The notes under the pieces: generated by a model
What the model was told of the DNA's origin: nothing
Database searches by the model: none
The model's input: only the letters and a program-made list of their open reading frames with translations
Assembly: GCA_038025085.1 (NCBI GenBank)
Contig: CM076148.1
Location: 32,904,501-32,968,500, forward strand
Reading direction: 5' to 3'
Length of the DNA: 64,000 nucleotides
Source: Tetragonia tetragonoides
Lineage: Eukaryota; Streptophyta; Magnoliopsida; Caryophyllales; Aizoaceae
Part shown: one piece after another, positions 45,095-57,247 of the stretch
How positions within the stretch are numbered: position 1 is the stretch's first letter
Layout of the letters: each line of letters opens with the position of its first letter
Position numbers and translations under genes: made by a program

Positions 45095-45243
45095 TGATCT
45101 ACCTGAAGTGGATTGCTTGGTAATCACACAACCTCGATCATTGCCATTTGAAGATCATAAATCCAGTCTGTGTGCAAAGTTCCCCAATCTGAGAGTGATA
45201 GACACTCTTAATTCCCAGGCAAATCCGAGTCCCTTTCAGCATG
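45095..45243 (+). other. Exon-like segment, unknown product
   Basis: After GGCTTAG, the frame from 45096 is open for 49 codons with balanced composition: DLPEVDCLVITQPRSLPFED, then KFPNLRVIDTLNSQANPSPF. It ends at a possible GC-type donor (ATG|GCAAGT). I do not recognise it. It may belong with the exon-like segments at 47548-51680, which share the strand. Confidence 0.35.
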
Positions 45244-47547
45244 GCAAGTCATATTTTAATTCATATTAATTTTGCTGAGAAATGTTCCTTGGACTACTAC
45301 ATTGTACCCTGTCAGACATACACCAAGACTTGGTCAAAGAAAAACACTATGGTTTCTTAATAATATGCTAGGCCTCGGGCGCCTCAGGTGCGCCTCGCGC
45401 GTCTCAGGTGCGCCTCCTGTACGTTTATTCTCTGAGGCGCTGAGGCTGTACCCTGTTGCTTTGCCTGAGGCGCGCTTTTTAAAACTAAGATTGGTTTTAT
45501 ACTTTTATGTAAATGTGTCCATAAATTGTCTACAACGACAAGGTCGCTGTATGTATTTCCTTTCCTGCTTTACTGGCACTGGGCAACTGCTATGATTTAT
45601 TTAGTAGCACAAGGATGTAGAGAAATCATTGTGTAAATTTGTAGGACTGCCAGCTACTTGGTACAACTGCAAGTACCTTTTGGAAGTAGTTTACTGTATT
45701 TCTTCTAGTAGAATGGGTAGTGAACTTTGGTTCCAAATTTGTAGGACTGCCAGTTACTTGGTACAGTTAGCTGTTTGATGTTGTGTTCAAGCATTTTTTA
45801 TGTTTCTAACATTCTACTTTGAGGTCTGACTTGGTATCAGAGATTTTCTTTCTGATTTGACAGCTTGGTGCAATGTTGTTGTTTGTGCATGTCTCAAAGT
45901 GGCCACTTAAGACTATAGAATGCCATGTTTGAACAGTTCTAGGTCTTGTTTATGTATCTCATCATTAGATGTTTGAAAAAAGAAGTATCTGAGGTGGCTA
46001 AATGATTGTTCGCATTAAATGCATGTTGTAGTATTTGCACGTCTAACACACGGGCTAATACAATATGTTTCCGACCGATCACTTGCTTAGGTACCACCAC
46101 TGTCTTCAAATCATTGTGTAAATTTAGTGATGGGCTAAGCTGTACACTTTTGAAGTCCTTATGCTTAAAACTAGTTATGTCCTATTCAATTTGACTTTTA
46201 TCGACCCCGTTCCTGGAATAGATTTAGTCTACAAAATAATTCTCATTTTACGCTTGGATAGCAAGCAATTCCCACCACGGTGTCCACCTAGGGTAGGGAG
46301 ACGATATTTTCTTTACTGGCTAAAGCTAGCCATCGTCAAAAGCAAGTTCTGCAGGGCAAAAGTCGCCGTGCAGGACAGCGACTGTGCTTTGCTCTCGTTT
46401 CAGACTGCATTCCATCTCCTTCCCAATTTCCTGATGATCGAAAACCTTTAGGAATGAGAAGGCGTGGTACTAATTTGACAAAATAGTTTGAGGGCATTGA
46501 TTAAGAAACGGTCGGAGAAGGATTTGCAATTTGCAAACAAGCGGGGTTCTTGGTCAAAGGAGAAAACGGGTCCTTGACGATTGTGCACAGCTTCATGCAA
46601 TTTGGAATGTATTCAATTTGCTAACAAATTACTAGTAATTGTTTGGATGTGACAATATGTTAGTTGGGATAGTAATAGACAAACGCTGAATCATCCGTTG
46701 CCGATGACTTCCAGGGGTTAAGGTCCTCCACCATTGTACGGGCAAGCTACAGGCGCTCTCGGGGAGAGTGGTTTACATGGCGTTATGTCGCCCTCCAGGT
46801 TCCCGACATTCTGTTGGCAGGTGAAAAAACAAAAACGAGGTTCGTGATTCCGAACCTATGTGGACACCATAGTGAGAATTGTTTTCTGACCTAGCCGAAT
46901 TTGGAAATATTTTGTAAAATAGCCCTATATCGGAAATGGTTCTAGTTCCAGTGTGGTAGCTGTTCTCCTTCATTGAGAAATCCTTTCTTAAACCAACTTT
47001 TTTTTTTTCTTTTTTTTTGGTGCATGAGTTACACTGCTTACTGAGTAATTTTGAATTCAATTTAATTGATATGTTCAGAACAAATCCTTGCAGAACTTAT
47101 TATGAACCATTTGAGTGGACTTTGTCCCAATAGGAGGCTGCTCTATCATATTTGTTCTTCTGGGCAGGAACATTGGGCTCATTTAGGGTTCTCGAGTCTT
47201 TCCCAATTGCGATATGATATGTTATTTTGTATGTAACTGTTTCCAATATTTTGTTCATTGTGGTGAGCTTGAACTATTTCCGAAGTTTGGCATCCATTTT
47301 TGACTGCTTTCAAGGGATATTTTTGGTGTTGAGCATATGTGCCATGGAACATCTGTGTCATGCCCGCGAAATCTTATTTGTGTTTGTTGACTTATCAGGT
47401 AACAGATGTATCATATCTCGAACCTGGTCAGAACACCGAGATTGAGAGCAGAAATGGTTATAAAGCTCTGCAGTTAGGAGTTGTGAGCATTTCTAATAAT
47501 AATTAATATGCACCTCATCATTATTTTCCTGTGCGAATATGTGGCAG
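45244..47547. other. Spacer with GC-rich short repeats
   Basis: At 45371-45480 GCGCCTCAGG-type words recur in both orientations (CGCCTCAGGTGCGCCTCGCG and later CCTGAGGCGCG), a self-complementary low-complexity patch. The rest is AT-rich without a recognisable gene. Confidence 0.4.
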
Positions 47548-47674
47548 TTACCTTGTGTCTCCTTCTGAAGTCCAGTTGACCCTTTATTATGAACCACACT
47601 GTGTATACAATGAGGAATTCCTGAAGAAAGAAAAAGCAGATATTGTCAGCACATTCTACCAAAATTTACACTAG
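47548..47674 (+). other. Exon-like segment, unknown product
   Basis: After GTGGCAG the frame from 47549 reads YLVSPSEVQLTLYYEPHCVY and NEEFLKKEKADIVSTFYQNL and stops at TAG (47672). The composition is strongly protein-like. The stop may be the real end of a protein or a mutation, as the frame stays open afterwards for some codons. Family unknown. Confidence 0.4.
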
Positions 47675-47811
47675 TTTCTTGTCAAGAAGATGCTGTTAAG
47701 CTTGCGAAGTTGTAGTGTGCCAAGTATGTACTAATTAAGTTCACCATAGTTATGACACTGAAAGTTTGCAATTTAATTGCATTTATAAGTATTTCTTTGT
47801 TATTTTTGAAG

Positions 47812-47902
47812 GGTTGTCATCCCGATGAAGAATGGAGACCTTGACAATAAAGGCCTTTTTGCTCGTATACCTCAATTTGAAGGAACTTTCGCATCATTTA
47901 AG
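47812..47902 (+). other. Exon-like segment, unknown product
   Basis: Follows TTTTTGAAG; the frame from 47813 gives VVIPMKNGDLDNKGLFARIP and QFEGTFASFK, ending at AAG|GTTTGC. The end of it (TTTCGCATCATTTAAGG) is locally repeated twice more downstream, up to about 47941. Probably an exon of the same unknown gene as its neighbours. Confidence 0.4.
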
Positions 47903-48990
47903 GTTTGCTTTCGCATCATTTAAGGTTTGCTTTCGCATCATTTGTTTCTATTGAAGTAACACCTGTAAATAAAGTCTGGGCTTGTTATTGGAAATTGTAC
48001 TGTTAATTTCTGCTGCTAGGTGTTTATATGGTAAGCCGGCAAGAAGCTCTGAAGTTAGAGCCCTTTCAATTAAACTCTTCACGACCTTTTTCGGTTGTCA
48101 GATGCACTTGGCACAAATACCGTGCTTGATGAACCAGGTATTGTGGTTCTAATAACTGTCTAGGACCTTGATAGCATGTTAGAGAAGGCCCCTCCTCTCC
48201 CCTGGGAGAAGAGGGGAGGGGGGGTGAGACAGTTCCAGAGGTTTTTGCCAGTCCGAGCAACATAGCCCTAGAGCTTACTAGAGCCCTCAAAAGAATACAG
48301 TTATCTTCTATCAAAATCGCTATACACACACTAACTACATCTATGCATATAAGATGCCTCTTCTACCTACATCTCTTCGGGCAAGTACATCAGATTCATT
48401 ATTCTGATTGCATTTGATGTTGGTGATCTTAAATCAGCTAAGGATGTAGTAATGTTTTCAATTTCCAGGATTGTACGCCAATAGATCCATGGTCTTTTAA
48501 CTAATCCTGGTTCATTGAATAACTCATACTGTAGAAGTATGGTCATAATTTGATGGTATAATATGAACTAAGTCGAAAGCAACCAGCAGGAGACCTGCTG
48601 ACCTGGGATAATGTCGAAATGCGAACAAAAGATCTTTTTTAAATTAAAAAAACCTGTAGTTCATTCATTTTACTGCTCTCCATTACATATAGAAATCCTC
48701 CAAGTTTGCTCTGTGTATAGTTAAATTTTCTACAGCTGCTTGTGTGTCCTAAAACATTTTGAATTGGCACTCAATGATTATTAAGTGCGGCAAGAACCGC
48801 GGTAATTCCGTGACTATAGAGGCCTCGATTATCTGTTTCCTAATTATAGCTTAAACTGAGTGACCAAGAGTCCAAGATTAGAAAGATATCAGACTAATAC
48901 CGCGGTGTACTCTTTGTGGTTTCATCTATTGCACCTGCCACATTATTTTGGTCAACAAATAGTTGATGTGATATTATTCCATTGATGCAG
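47903..48990. other. Spacer with a G/C-rich hairpin-like patch
   Basis: 48188-48232 holds CCCCTCCTCTCCCC followed by GGGAGAAGAGGGGAGGGGGG, imperfectly self-complementary. No gene. Confidence 0.4.
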
Positions 48991-49067
48991 GAGCTTCTGT
49001 TAAAAAAATGCCTGATGCCAAAAGAGCTAGAGCCAAATCCAGGTGTACCTTTAGAGATCCCTGCATT
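48991..49067 (+). other. Exon-like segment, unknown product
   Basis: After TTGATGCAG the frame reads ELLLKKCLMPKELEPNPGVP and LEIPAL and meets a strong donor, CATT|GTAAGT. The frame looks natural but the family is not recognised. Confidence 0.4.
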
Positions 49068-50069
49068 GTAAGTACCGTCATAGGGCATTTTGAAATCACT
49101 TGATAGTTCATACTAGTAGAATATCTCATCATCAATCCGTAATGTACATGATCTTTGTTGACGGAGAAACGGTTCTTTTGTACCTTGCTTTTGAGGGAGA
49201 AGCCATTCCGTGAGTTTTAACAGCTTTTAGCAGCCTTCGTATTCAAAGGCTGAGTTTCACTTCACAAGGAAACTTTTGTATAGCTGAGAACTAATAGATT
49301 GATGGTAATATATTCAGTTAATTGTCGTCACTTATCAAATGAGTGGTAAAGGCATATAGTTGAGAAATCTTGTGGCCTGGATGAGATATATAGTGAAACA
49401 ATATCTGTGTCGCAACATAGGGTCGAGTCAAACTAGATATTCAGGACTAATGAAGAAAGGATTTAAAATCTCATGGCTGCACTATAAAATCACGTGTGGA
49501 GGACAATGTTAGCGTCGTATATGTGAGCTTTGTCGCACATTGGAAATAGGCGAAGCTAGTGTGCAAACATAGTACACCACTTCAGCTATTGTCGGTTGAT
49601 TTTCAGATGAAACATTTGATGTGTATGTGATAAAATTCTTCTTTTATCTCTTGCACAAAGAAAAGTGAGAAAACCATAGTCTGATAATCACTCATTATAT
49701 CAGAAGTGACGCTATTGCATTTGCAAGTGCCAGTACTCTTCAATCTCAATTGGCATCTCAGCGGATTCACACTTTGAAATCACTACCTCCCTTCTCAAAG
49801 CTAAAAGAAAGGCAAACAATTTGCGGAAGAAGGATAAGAAAGAGGGGGGCGGGGTAGAAACCTAAATCCTCTTAGGGGCTTTGTTAGTTCTCCATGAATT
49901 TTTATTAACGTGGGATATATGGGGGCGTGGAGGCAATACAGATCTTCCTTGGGTTGGTTGGTTGAAACAGAGAGATGTACGGGAGGGAAGTGCTACCTCC
50001 TGAGGAAGAGATTAAATCAGCTGTTTTGTGTTGTGACTCTAGCTAGTAAATCAGTCACCTGAGTATGAT
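49068..50069. other. Spacer
   Basis: AT-rich to mixed; no gene recognised. Confidence 0.4.
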
Positions 50070-50720
50070 GGGCTGAATTCAACTTCATAAGGAAGTCTCA
50101 CTTGAATCACTCTGATACCGAAGGTGGAATTTCGACTGATCAGTATGGTTAAGCTTGCCTGTATAAAGTCATTGCTAAAATCATGGTAAATCGTCTGAAG
50201 AGGTGATAGTAAAGCTTGTTGGACTAGGCGAAACATCCTTTATAAGAGGAAGGAAAATCCTAGATATTGATGGAGCGCTGATAAGCAAATGAAGATGTTC
50301 ACTGGTTTGAAAGAAAAAGGGTACTCCTATAACTGGACTTCCATAAAGCATAAGATTCTGTTGATTGTCTTTTTATGGATCATGTAATGTAATTCAACGT
50401 ATGGGAATTGGCAGCTCGCAGCGACTATGGTTGTCTCAATGTTTATCCATGACCACAGTGCTTGTGAATGGCTTCCCTTCCTCCCCATTTGACATGGGAA
50501 AAGCCTTCGACAAGGAGACCCATCTATCTCCCTTCCTCTTTGTTTTAGTCTCGAAACTCAAAAGTGTACTGTAAGGCAACTGAAATAGGCGGAATTGAAG
50601 TAGGACTGAAACCAAACTCTCAGGAGTATTTTGTTCAAGCTTGTGATAAAAATGAGTTTGGGCTTCCTTTCATAATGGAAGGACCGGGCTTCCACTATTT
50701 GGGCCGGGAGTAGGTAAACC
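50070..50720 (+). pseudogene. Heavily decayed LINE reverse transcriptase
   Basis: Across all frames in the right order: LYKVIAKIMVNRLKR (about 50160), ETSFIRGRKILDI (about 50231), MGIGSSQRLWLSQCLSMTTV (about 50401) and LVNGFPSSPFDMGKAF with LSPFLFVLV (about 50461-50550). These match the plant L1 reverse transcriptase (LYK-x-IAKI-x-x-NRLK, Q-x-FI-x-GR-x-I-x-D, VLVNGSP...G-x-RQGDPLSPFLF). The RQGD box is damaged and the catalytic FADD region is not visible. It is older than the LINE at 59166. Confidence 0.75.
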
Positions 50721-51555
50721 TGAGAGCACACAAAATTATGCCGAATTTAGCTTGCCAATAAAATACTCGTATCTAAGAACTCTACTAGGTTTTGAATTTG
50801 GATTGGAAGGTGGGGTGGGGCTAGATGGTGGGGCTAGATGGAGGGGAGGGGAGAGGGTGAGGATGAGGGGAGGAGAGAGGAATGGAATGGGAGAAGGGAG
50901 AGGGAGCATGTTGCCTTCCATGCAGCCATGCTCTTGAGAGCACTGTTTAGGTGTTGAAGCTAACTATTGCTGGTTAGTATGGGTTTTGTCTCCGAGGAAC
51001 TGAATTTCATCTCACATGTGGCTTCCACCAGTTGTTCGCTAAAATGTCCAAGAGGAACCTGCAAATTTTTTCGGGCCATGCTCCATGGATCACAATTCTT
51101 TCTTATACAAGCTATTTATTTTGAAGCTATATTCCTCCTATTCTTTTAAACTTAAGATGGAATACATGAGGTCAAATCCATGTATTTTGTTTTTGAAGAA
51201 AGGTCAAATACATGTTGTTATGTGCTACTTATACTAAAAAATACTAGGGGAACTGGCAAAAGGCACAATCATGGACGTAAACTTTACTGCTTGGTTGAAT
51301 CATTTGGCCAATTGCTGCTTCTTTGTAGGGTGAAAAGACTGATAAATGACCACTACAAGACCATATCATTCCAGGTTTTTGAAGGGGAGTGGAGAATGGA
51401 GATACTAAGGAAGTGCACAACTTGGGCAATAGAGCGGTTTCTGTGGAGAGTAACTCTTCCTTTTCTGCCAGGCATTTCCTTTCCATGTCTATAAGCCTAA
51501 TAGAATTTCCTTTCACTGTTGATTATGGGGACTTCTGTTACTTAAGGCGCAACAG
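50721..51555. other. Spacer with a G-rich patch
   Basis: 50800-50900 is rich in GGGGAGG and GATGG words on the plus strand and gives an artefactual Pro/Ser frame on the minus strand. No gene. Confidence 0.4.
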
Positions 51556-51680
51556 CTGAATCTAGTATGGAAGGCAAAGATAGTGGTATACATATAACTA
51601 TTCAACAATGTGTATGCCCCCTATGTGCCTCTCCCCTGCTTCTTGAATTACCAATTTCGGCTTATCATGGTTTCACACAG
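51556..51680 (+). other. Exon-like segment with CPLC motif, unknown product
   Basis: Flanked by CAACAG and CACAG|GTACC. The 125-base segment is open as SSMEGKDSGIHITIQQ followed by CVCPLCASPLLLELPISAYH. Two C-x-x-C-like pairs suggest metal binding but no partner Cys/His pair is seen. It is on the same strand as the other orphan exons from 43.7 kb on. Confidence 0.4.
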
Positions 51681-52687
51681 GTACCCTTTTTTAAAGTAAT
51701 ATGTACTAGTATTTTATTCATATCTTTGAGGTGGCTTATTACGAACAGCTGTAGTTGTTTCTTATGTGCTTGGTTGGTGCTGAATTTTTCTGGTGTTATG
51801 TGACAGCTGCAGAACTTCTATATTAAGCATCTACATCACTGCATGCGAATGTCGGTGCTGGGGACCTGGGGAACGGATATGTATGCTTGTATGGTGTTGG
51901 ACATTCTCTTCTTGCTCATTGACTGTCCAATAGTGTAACTCTGAGGATTCCTGAGGCTTCTTTCGTCTTCTACGTGTTTAAAAGGATTAGATAAGAAAAT
52001 CTATCTGAAATGAAAATTTGACTACAGCATGTACGTGCATCATTTAGGGTGATTTTAGGACCAACCTAAAATGTTGGAGAAGCTCGTTATCTTCTAACAA
52101 AGCCTGAATAATTGATAAGGACCCTATTTGAAGTAGCTTGTTCTGTGTTCAGTTAAGCCGGAGACTGAATATGCTATTTCTGAGATATTTTAAGGCATGT
52201 ATTTACTGAAATTATGCTCCTCGGGACCTAAATAACATTTCAAGTACTGAACTTTTAAATTAAGGTGCGGAGAAGGCATGCGGAGTTTTTTCTTTTTCTT
52301 GTGTGTAGACTATCAAATATCTAGTTTTCATTGCCAATATTGTGTATGGAGTATTTCTTTATTTAACAAAGTACATTGGGGATCCTTGCAGCAATATGTG
52401 CACTTTTCAATCTAGAATTCAGTGATCATCAAGTCTTTGTGTGATCATATCCTCAACATTGATTTCTTTCTGCACCTATGATTTTACTTTAAACAAATCT
52501 GGAAATAAGTTTATGTATGTTTCTTCTCTTATCATGCATGGTCTGTCTGTATACAAGTAGCCCTAGCTACTCAGTTCATATTCATGGTCTTACAATCAAC
52601 AACTTAAAATATACGAGTTTTGTGCTTATTTTGAAGCATGATGTATTATTCAATCTCAACTGGAATATTTTTCCTTTTTCCGCAAGG
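51681..52687. other. Spacer
   Basis: AT-rich; no gene recognised. Confidence 0.4.
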
Positions 52688-53243
52688 GCTGGTAAGGAGA
52701 GCCATCTACTAGCACTCAGGATAGGGGGATAACCAAAGCCAACCTAAGCACAAAGAATTTTGATCTTCAAATCGCAAAATCACCCACAACTCTTATCAAC
52801 TATGCGGATGTGGCCTCAAGGATTTGAAGCATTGTTATGGTGGTGGAAGGCATACACAGGTACGCTCCAGCAACTTAATTAAGCTGGTTTTTGTATTGTT
52901 GTATGACTTGCTACAGAGATTTTAGCACTGAACCACTCTGAAATTGTGAACAAAGCCTTAGTTCTATAGAAATGCCTGTTAGCAGGTTTATGTGGTAGTT
53001 TCTTTGCCATTGTAGCATGTTTCATATTCTGAATGTACACTATTGCACTACATTTTCCAGCAGGGATTTTTGGCATCACAAAATTTGTCATGATTCATGG
53101 GATGTTGTCACTACTCTTGCTAGCCACCTTTTGTTTAAGTCGGGGTGCTTACTAATTAATGATACCTGTTCTGCAGAGTATACGAAGAAATAATATTTCT
53201 GCAAACTATAAAAAATATATTAGCAGAAATATATTGTACATGT
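52688..53243. repeat. Duplicated block A (first copy)
   Basis: About 555 bases beginning GGGCTGGTAAGG and ending ATATTGTACATGT that recur at 58591-59166 with high similarity. It holds an exon-like piece ending ACAG|GTACGC (about 52861) in which one frame reads LCGCGLKDLKHCYGGG, but frames are broken in both copies and I do not assign a gene. Confidence 0.88.
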
Positions 53244-54117
53244 AAAGTCCAAATTACATTATGTTTGATCTAAGCAAATATATCAGCTGATGATTGTGTA
53301 CACTGACCCTAAGAATGCATTTGGGACAAGTAGGTTAAACTTTAGAAGGGTTTCCATCCACGAGCGCCTCCAGGCTCCAGCTGAAGAATCAAGGAATTGA
53401 AACTTTAATGCTCGGAGAAATATCTAATGGGCGTGGGATCACGGTAAATCATTAAGCTAAAGTAAATGAAGAAATTTGGGTGCGAAATGCAACAGGGCAT
53501 AATTTGATCCTAGCTTAGAGGGGTACTGGGTTAGAGAGGAGTTCACCGAAACCTACTGGCTCGCCTTTTATAAAATCTGAAAGTTCGCTTTTTGCGCATG
53601 ACGCCTCCTTGCAGGACGAACGCGATTGAGACCTCTTCTTGATTAATGTTAACTTGTGGTGCCTTCTTTCCTGGAGGCACACAAATTAAGTACTTTAGTT
53701 ATATGTTATATACTAGTCGAAGATGAATAGGAAAATAGAATACCACCGAGCGTGGCAAAAAAAATTTTAAGCAAAAAACGCAACTCGGTATGCTAAACAC
53801 AACCTTCCAATGTAAACTTTGTACATTGGTTTATTATTTTGGTACGACTCTATTTAAGGCACTAATGCCCTTAATTACTTTCCCGCTTAGGAGATCACTT
53901 CTTGATTTTGACTAGTACTAATTTAAATAAAAATTAGTTGTGTCTTTAGAGTTTTAGGGTATGTTTTGGGTTCAAAATTTGATTTGGGCTGTACTTATCT
54001 GAGTTGCCTACGTACCCATTAAAGGGGATCAAGCCATTTGTAGTTCCATGATATCTATTTTTCTTTTACAGTTTTTGCTGTTTTCTTTTTATGTTTTTAC
54101 ATTAGTTAATATGTGCT
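53244..54117. other. Spacer between block A and the palindrome-rich repeat
   Basis: No counterpart next to the second copy of block A. No gene recognised. Confidence 0.4.
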
Positions 54118-55356
54118 TGCATTTGATATTTTAGCTTGAGCTTGTTGTTTGCTTCCATGCACTTTAAAGGGAATTCATCTATGAAACCATATGCTTTCGA
54201 ATGAATTTTTTTTTCTGTCCTTGTGATTTTAAATCTATTTTTCGGAATCCAAAACCGTTCCTTTTCAAAATCCATACTAATTCTTAATAGAACCTTAAGT
54301 CTGGAATTTGTGTGGAATCCATATGGATTCCTATTGTTTCCAGACCTGTTTTTAGTAAAACACTAGGTCTGATCAGTTATTCTATTTCAAAACAACGTTC
54401 CAACCTTCTGTTTTAGCCTATTAGTCTTGAATTTTAGTTCAATAAATAAACTCAGATTCTTTCTTGAAACCATATGGTTTCCAGGGATTTTCTTTGAGTT
54501 AAATGAAACCATTCGGTTTCTTCTTGATCTCAGGACCATCATTTAGACAAAAACAATTCCAGTTTGTTTTAGGGTGTTGATTTCCCACGAATTAATAATT
54601 CGACTTTTTGAAACCATTTGGTTTCATCATAAGAATCATTTTTGTTACGAATTGGTCATGAAACCATGTGGTTTCTGGTTGTCTCCATTAAAGTTGAGGT
54701 TTGCAACCATGTGGTTTCATTGCCATTTAAACAAAAGACAGCCACACATATATTGAAGAACACAGATGACAGATCAATCACCAAAAACTATATTAAAACA
54801 GACGTAAACAAACTGAAAAACAGCAAGAAAACAGAATTTAAAGAGCATTTTTTTGAAGATAGTTGTAAAGAGAGAATATAAGACAATTGAAGTTTAAGAT
54901 AAAAGAAATCTGAAACTATGGAAACTAAAGAGAAGAAGAAGATTAAATTTAATTGTCCAACCCCAATCTGTTGGTTTTTTTTACCTTCTCTCTATTGGTT
55001 TCTTTTCTCAGTTTTCTAAAACTAACGTTTCTTTCTTTCTCTATTTCTGCTCTCCATTTTCTTTTTTGCTGTCTATTCATGTATCTCTTTTTTTTGTACA
55101 GCCAAAGTGCTATTTAAAGACATACTTGGGATAACTGCGGGGAGTAACTGCCTCCCACTATCACCCATATACATTATTCCTTTTCTTTTTATTATTATTA
55201 TTATTATTCTTATTATTATTATTATTATTTGCAGTGCAACTGACAAAAATTTAGGAAGATATAACCGCCACTTCTCATTTACACATTGAAAATATCTTCA
55301 GCATTAAGATTTAATTATTTTAATTCTTTTTTTCTTTAAAATTTTAGATTTTACAA
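54118..55356. repeat. Palindrome-rich long direct repeat, left
   Basis: Shares its whole length with 57340-58590. It holds seven copies of the 16-bp palindrome GAAACCATATGGTTTC or variants (near 54182, 54466, 54505, 54609, 54659, 54703) and of the related GGAATCCATATGGATTCC (about 54333) within 540 bases. Then come a CT-rich stretch, an ATT run (55191-55230) and an end AGATTTTACA. Position on each side of the mobile-domain pseudogene suggests an LTR; on the minus strand the end would start with TGT and be preceded by GAGGGGGCAAT, a possible polypurine tract. No primer site was found. Confidence 0.8.
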
Positions 55357-55539
55357 TTGCCCCCTCAAGCAATTCCCTTGTTTATTTTTATTTTTTTATT
55401 TATCACTAAAACGTGTATTGTTTGAATTTATTATACTAATGAGGAACTTTCATACGGTCCTCTTTATAGGAGGAGTCGGTCTATGACCTATATTGTTTGT
55501 CGAATCTCCATAAGAATTTCGTCATGTGTGGACAAGAGT

Positions 55540-57190
55540 GGAGGACATGAACCAACGGTATCTGCAATTTTTGTTCAAAGACGATGAGCAGTGTTTGGTG
55601 CCGTGCAAAGTTGCTATGAATAGTTTCAAAGCGACCGTTTTAGAAAAGGTTACTTCTGACATTTAGAAGGATGAAAAATTAGTCCGCAATGACGAGTTTT
55701 ATCCTGTTATTTATAGGTTACTCATGGAAAATCGAAATTGGGGAGTTGAATTCAATTTCAAAGGCCTATCCAGTTCCATTCCGGGTTTGATGGAATGGAC
55801 CGAACGTACCCTTGGTGACTATGAAATACTGTTGAAAGCGGTTGGTATTTACGGTCTTGTGGCAGTTTCAGCTTTTCCTTACTGGTATAACAAGAATGTT
55901 TGGAGAGCCTTTTGCAAACTGTGGTGCGCATTGACCGACACTCTTCACCACAGGAATGATGAATGGGTATTTCTTTGAATGATTAGAACAAAGTAGCTGG
56001 CTTACCTATCTCAGGTGAGCCTTACGAGGAATATTTGCCGCTGAATGAGAATATTTTAGACGACAGTAAATTCTCACCACTTGTGGTCGAGTTATTGAGG
56101 ATTCATGTTGATCTCTGTAGACACCATGACAAGGATGAAGTGTCTTGGTTTCATTGGTTGCCACATTTCTACATAGATGAAATTCTGTACGTAGCATATG
56201 GAGTGAATAATCCGTCCAACAACAAGCAGAAACATTCAGAATAAACATTTGTTGGGTTTAAGAGACCGTTACCCAGTCGAACTTGATGCCTTTTTGGCTT
56301 TGTTGCTTAGTCGGTTTGTTCTATCGGATGGTGCTAAGGTGGTGAGGCCAGAGACTTCTGTTATGGCTTCGAAAGTGGCAGCAGGTTCAGAAATTCCCCT
56401 TGCCCTCGTTGTTTTGGGGCATATTTATCAAGGATTGGGTGAGATGGCTACTTACCATGGAAATCCTGGGTGTGCAAACCCAAATTTTGGTATTCACTTT
56501 GTCGTTGGGTCGTCGTTAGGAGAGTTTTTTCCATGTCTCTACAAAAGCCGTACAGATAATGAGCTTTCGGAAGGGTATCCAATTTTAGCTCCTCTTGCCG
56601 GAGTAATTGGAAATGACATTGATCGATCTGTATAAAGCTAGATTGGTTTTCAGAGCCTATGGCTCTATTAGCGAGCGAGCTATTCCTTTTGGCGAAGAAG
56701 TTAAACGAGACCATCTAGATGTTTCAGATTTGCCTAAAGAGCATTTTGAAGCATTTTTATCTATTCGCTCATCAGTTTTACCCATTTGAGTTACGGCGAA
56801 GTTGATTTTACAGCCTTATTATCCGAATAGATTTTCTCAACAATTTGGCTATGATCAAAATATCCCTACCAATAATTTGAGTTTTAATTTTTCCCAAAGA
56901 TCATCAAGATCCTTGGAAGATGTGGCTAAGGCGAGTGCTCGGTTCTTTCACAGAGGCACAAGATATTTCTTCCAAATACCATCTGCACTTCACTAAGCGA
57001 CAAGTTCTTATGCTTACTGCGGTTGGTGGGTTAGGGCTACAACACCGTAGCTGAAGCACTCCATTCAGAAGATCAAAGTGATTTTAACCAAACAAATTAC
57101 TCATATTCGAGAAGCCACATATGAAATAGTGAATTTGAGGAATGTTTGTACTGAAATAAAAGGCGCTATTAAGGCTTCATTGCGTAATAT
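55540..57190 (+). pseudogene. Plant mobile domain (PMD) protein, decayed
   Basis: PMD proteins of the MAIN/MAIL type act in gene silencing and genome stability in plants; many copies sit in transposons. Signs in order: RLLMENRNWGVEFNFKG (about 55715), KNVWRAFCKLWCALTDTLHH (about 55894), then after a stop TKLAGLPISGEPYEEYLPLN (the GGLPI-x-G-x-YEE-x-x-P motif), LLSRFVLSDGAKVVRPETSV, VMASKVAAGSEIPLALVVLG, GIHFVVGSSLGEFFPCLYKS, LQPYYPNRFSQQFGYDQN and RFFHRGTRYFFQIPSA. These cover most of a PMD. At least three stops and two frame changes inactivate it. It lies between two long direct repeats that resemble LTRs. Confidence 0.8.
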
Positions 57191-57247
57191 TCCCACTTTT
57201 TGTTATTTTTTATTATTCATTTTATAAGAAATCTTATCATTATTTTT

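Noticed and set aside
50736..50937. Pro/Ser-rich and Gly/Arg-rich frames
   Set aside because: Artefacts of a G-rich low-complexity patch.
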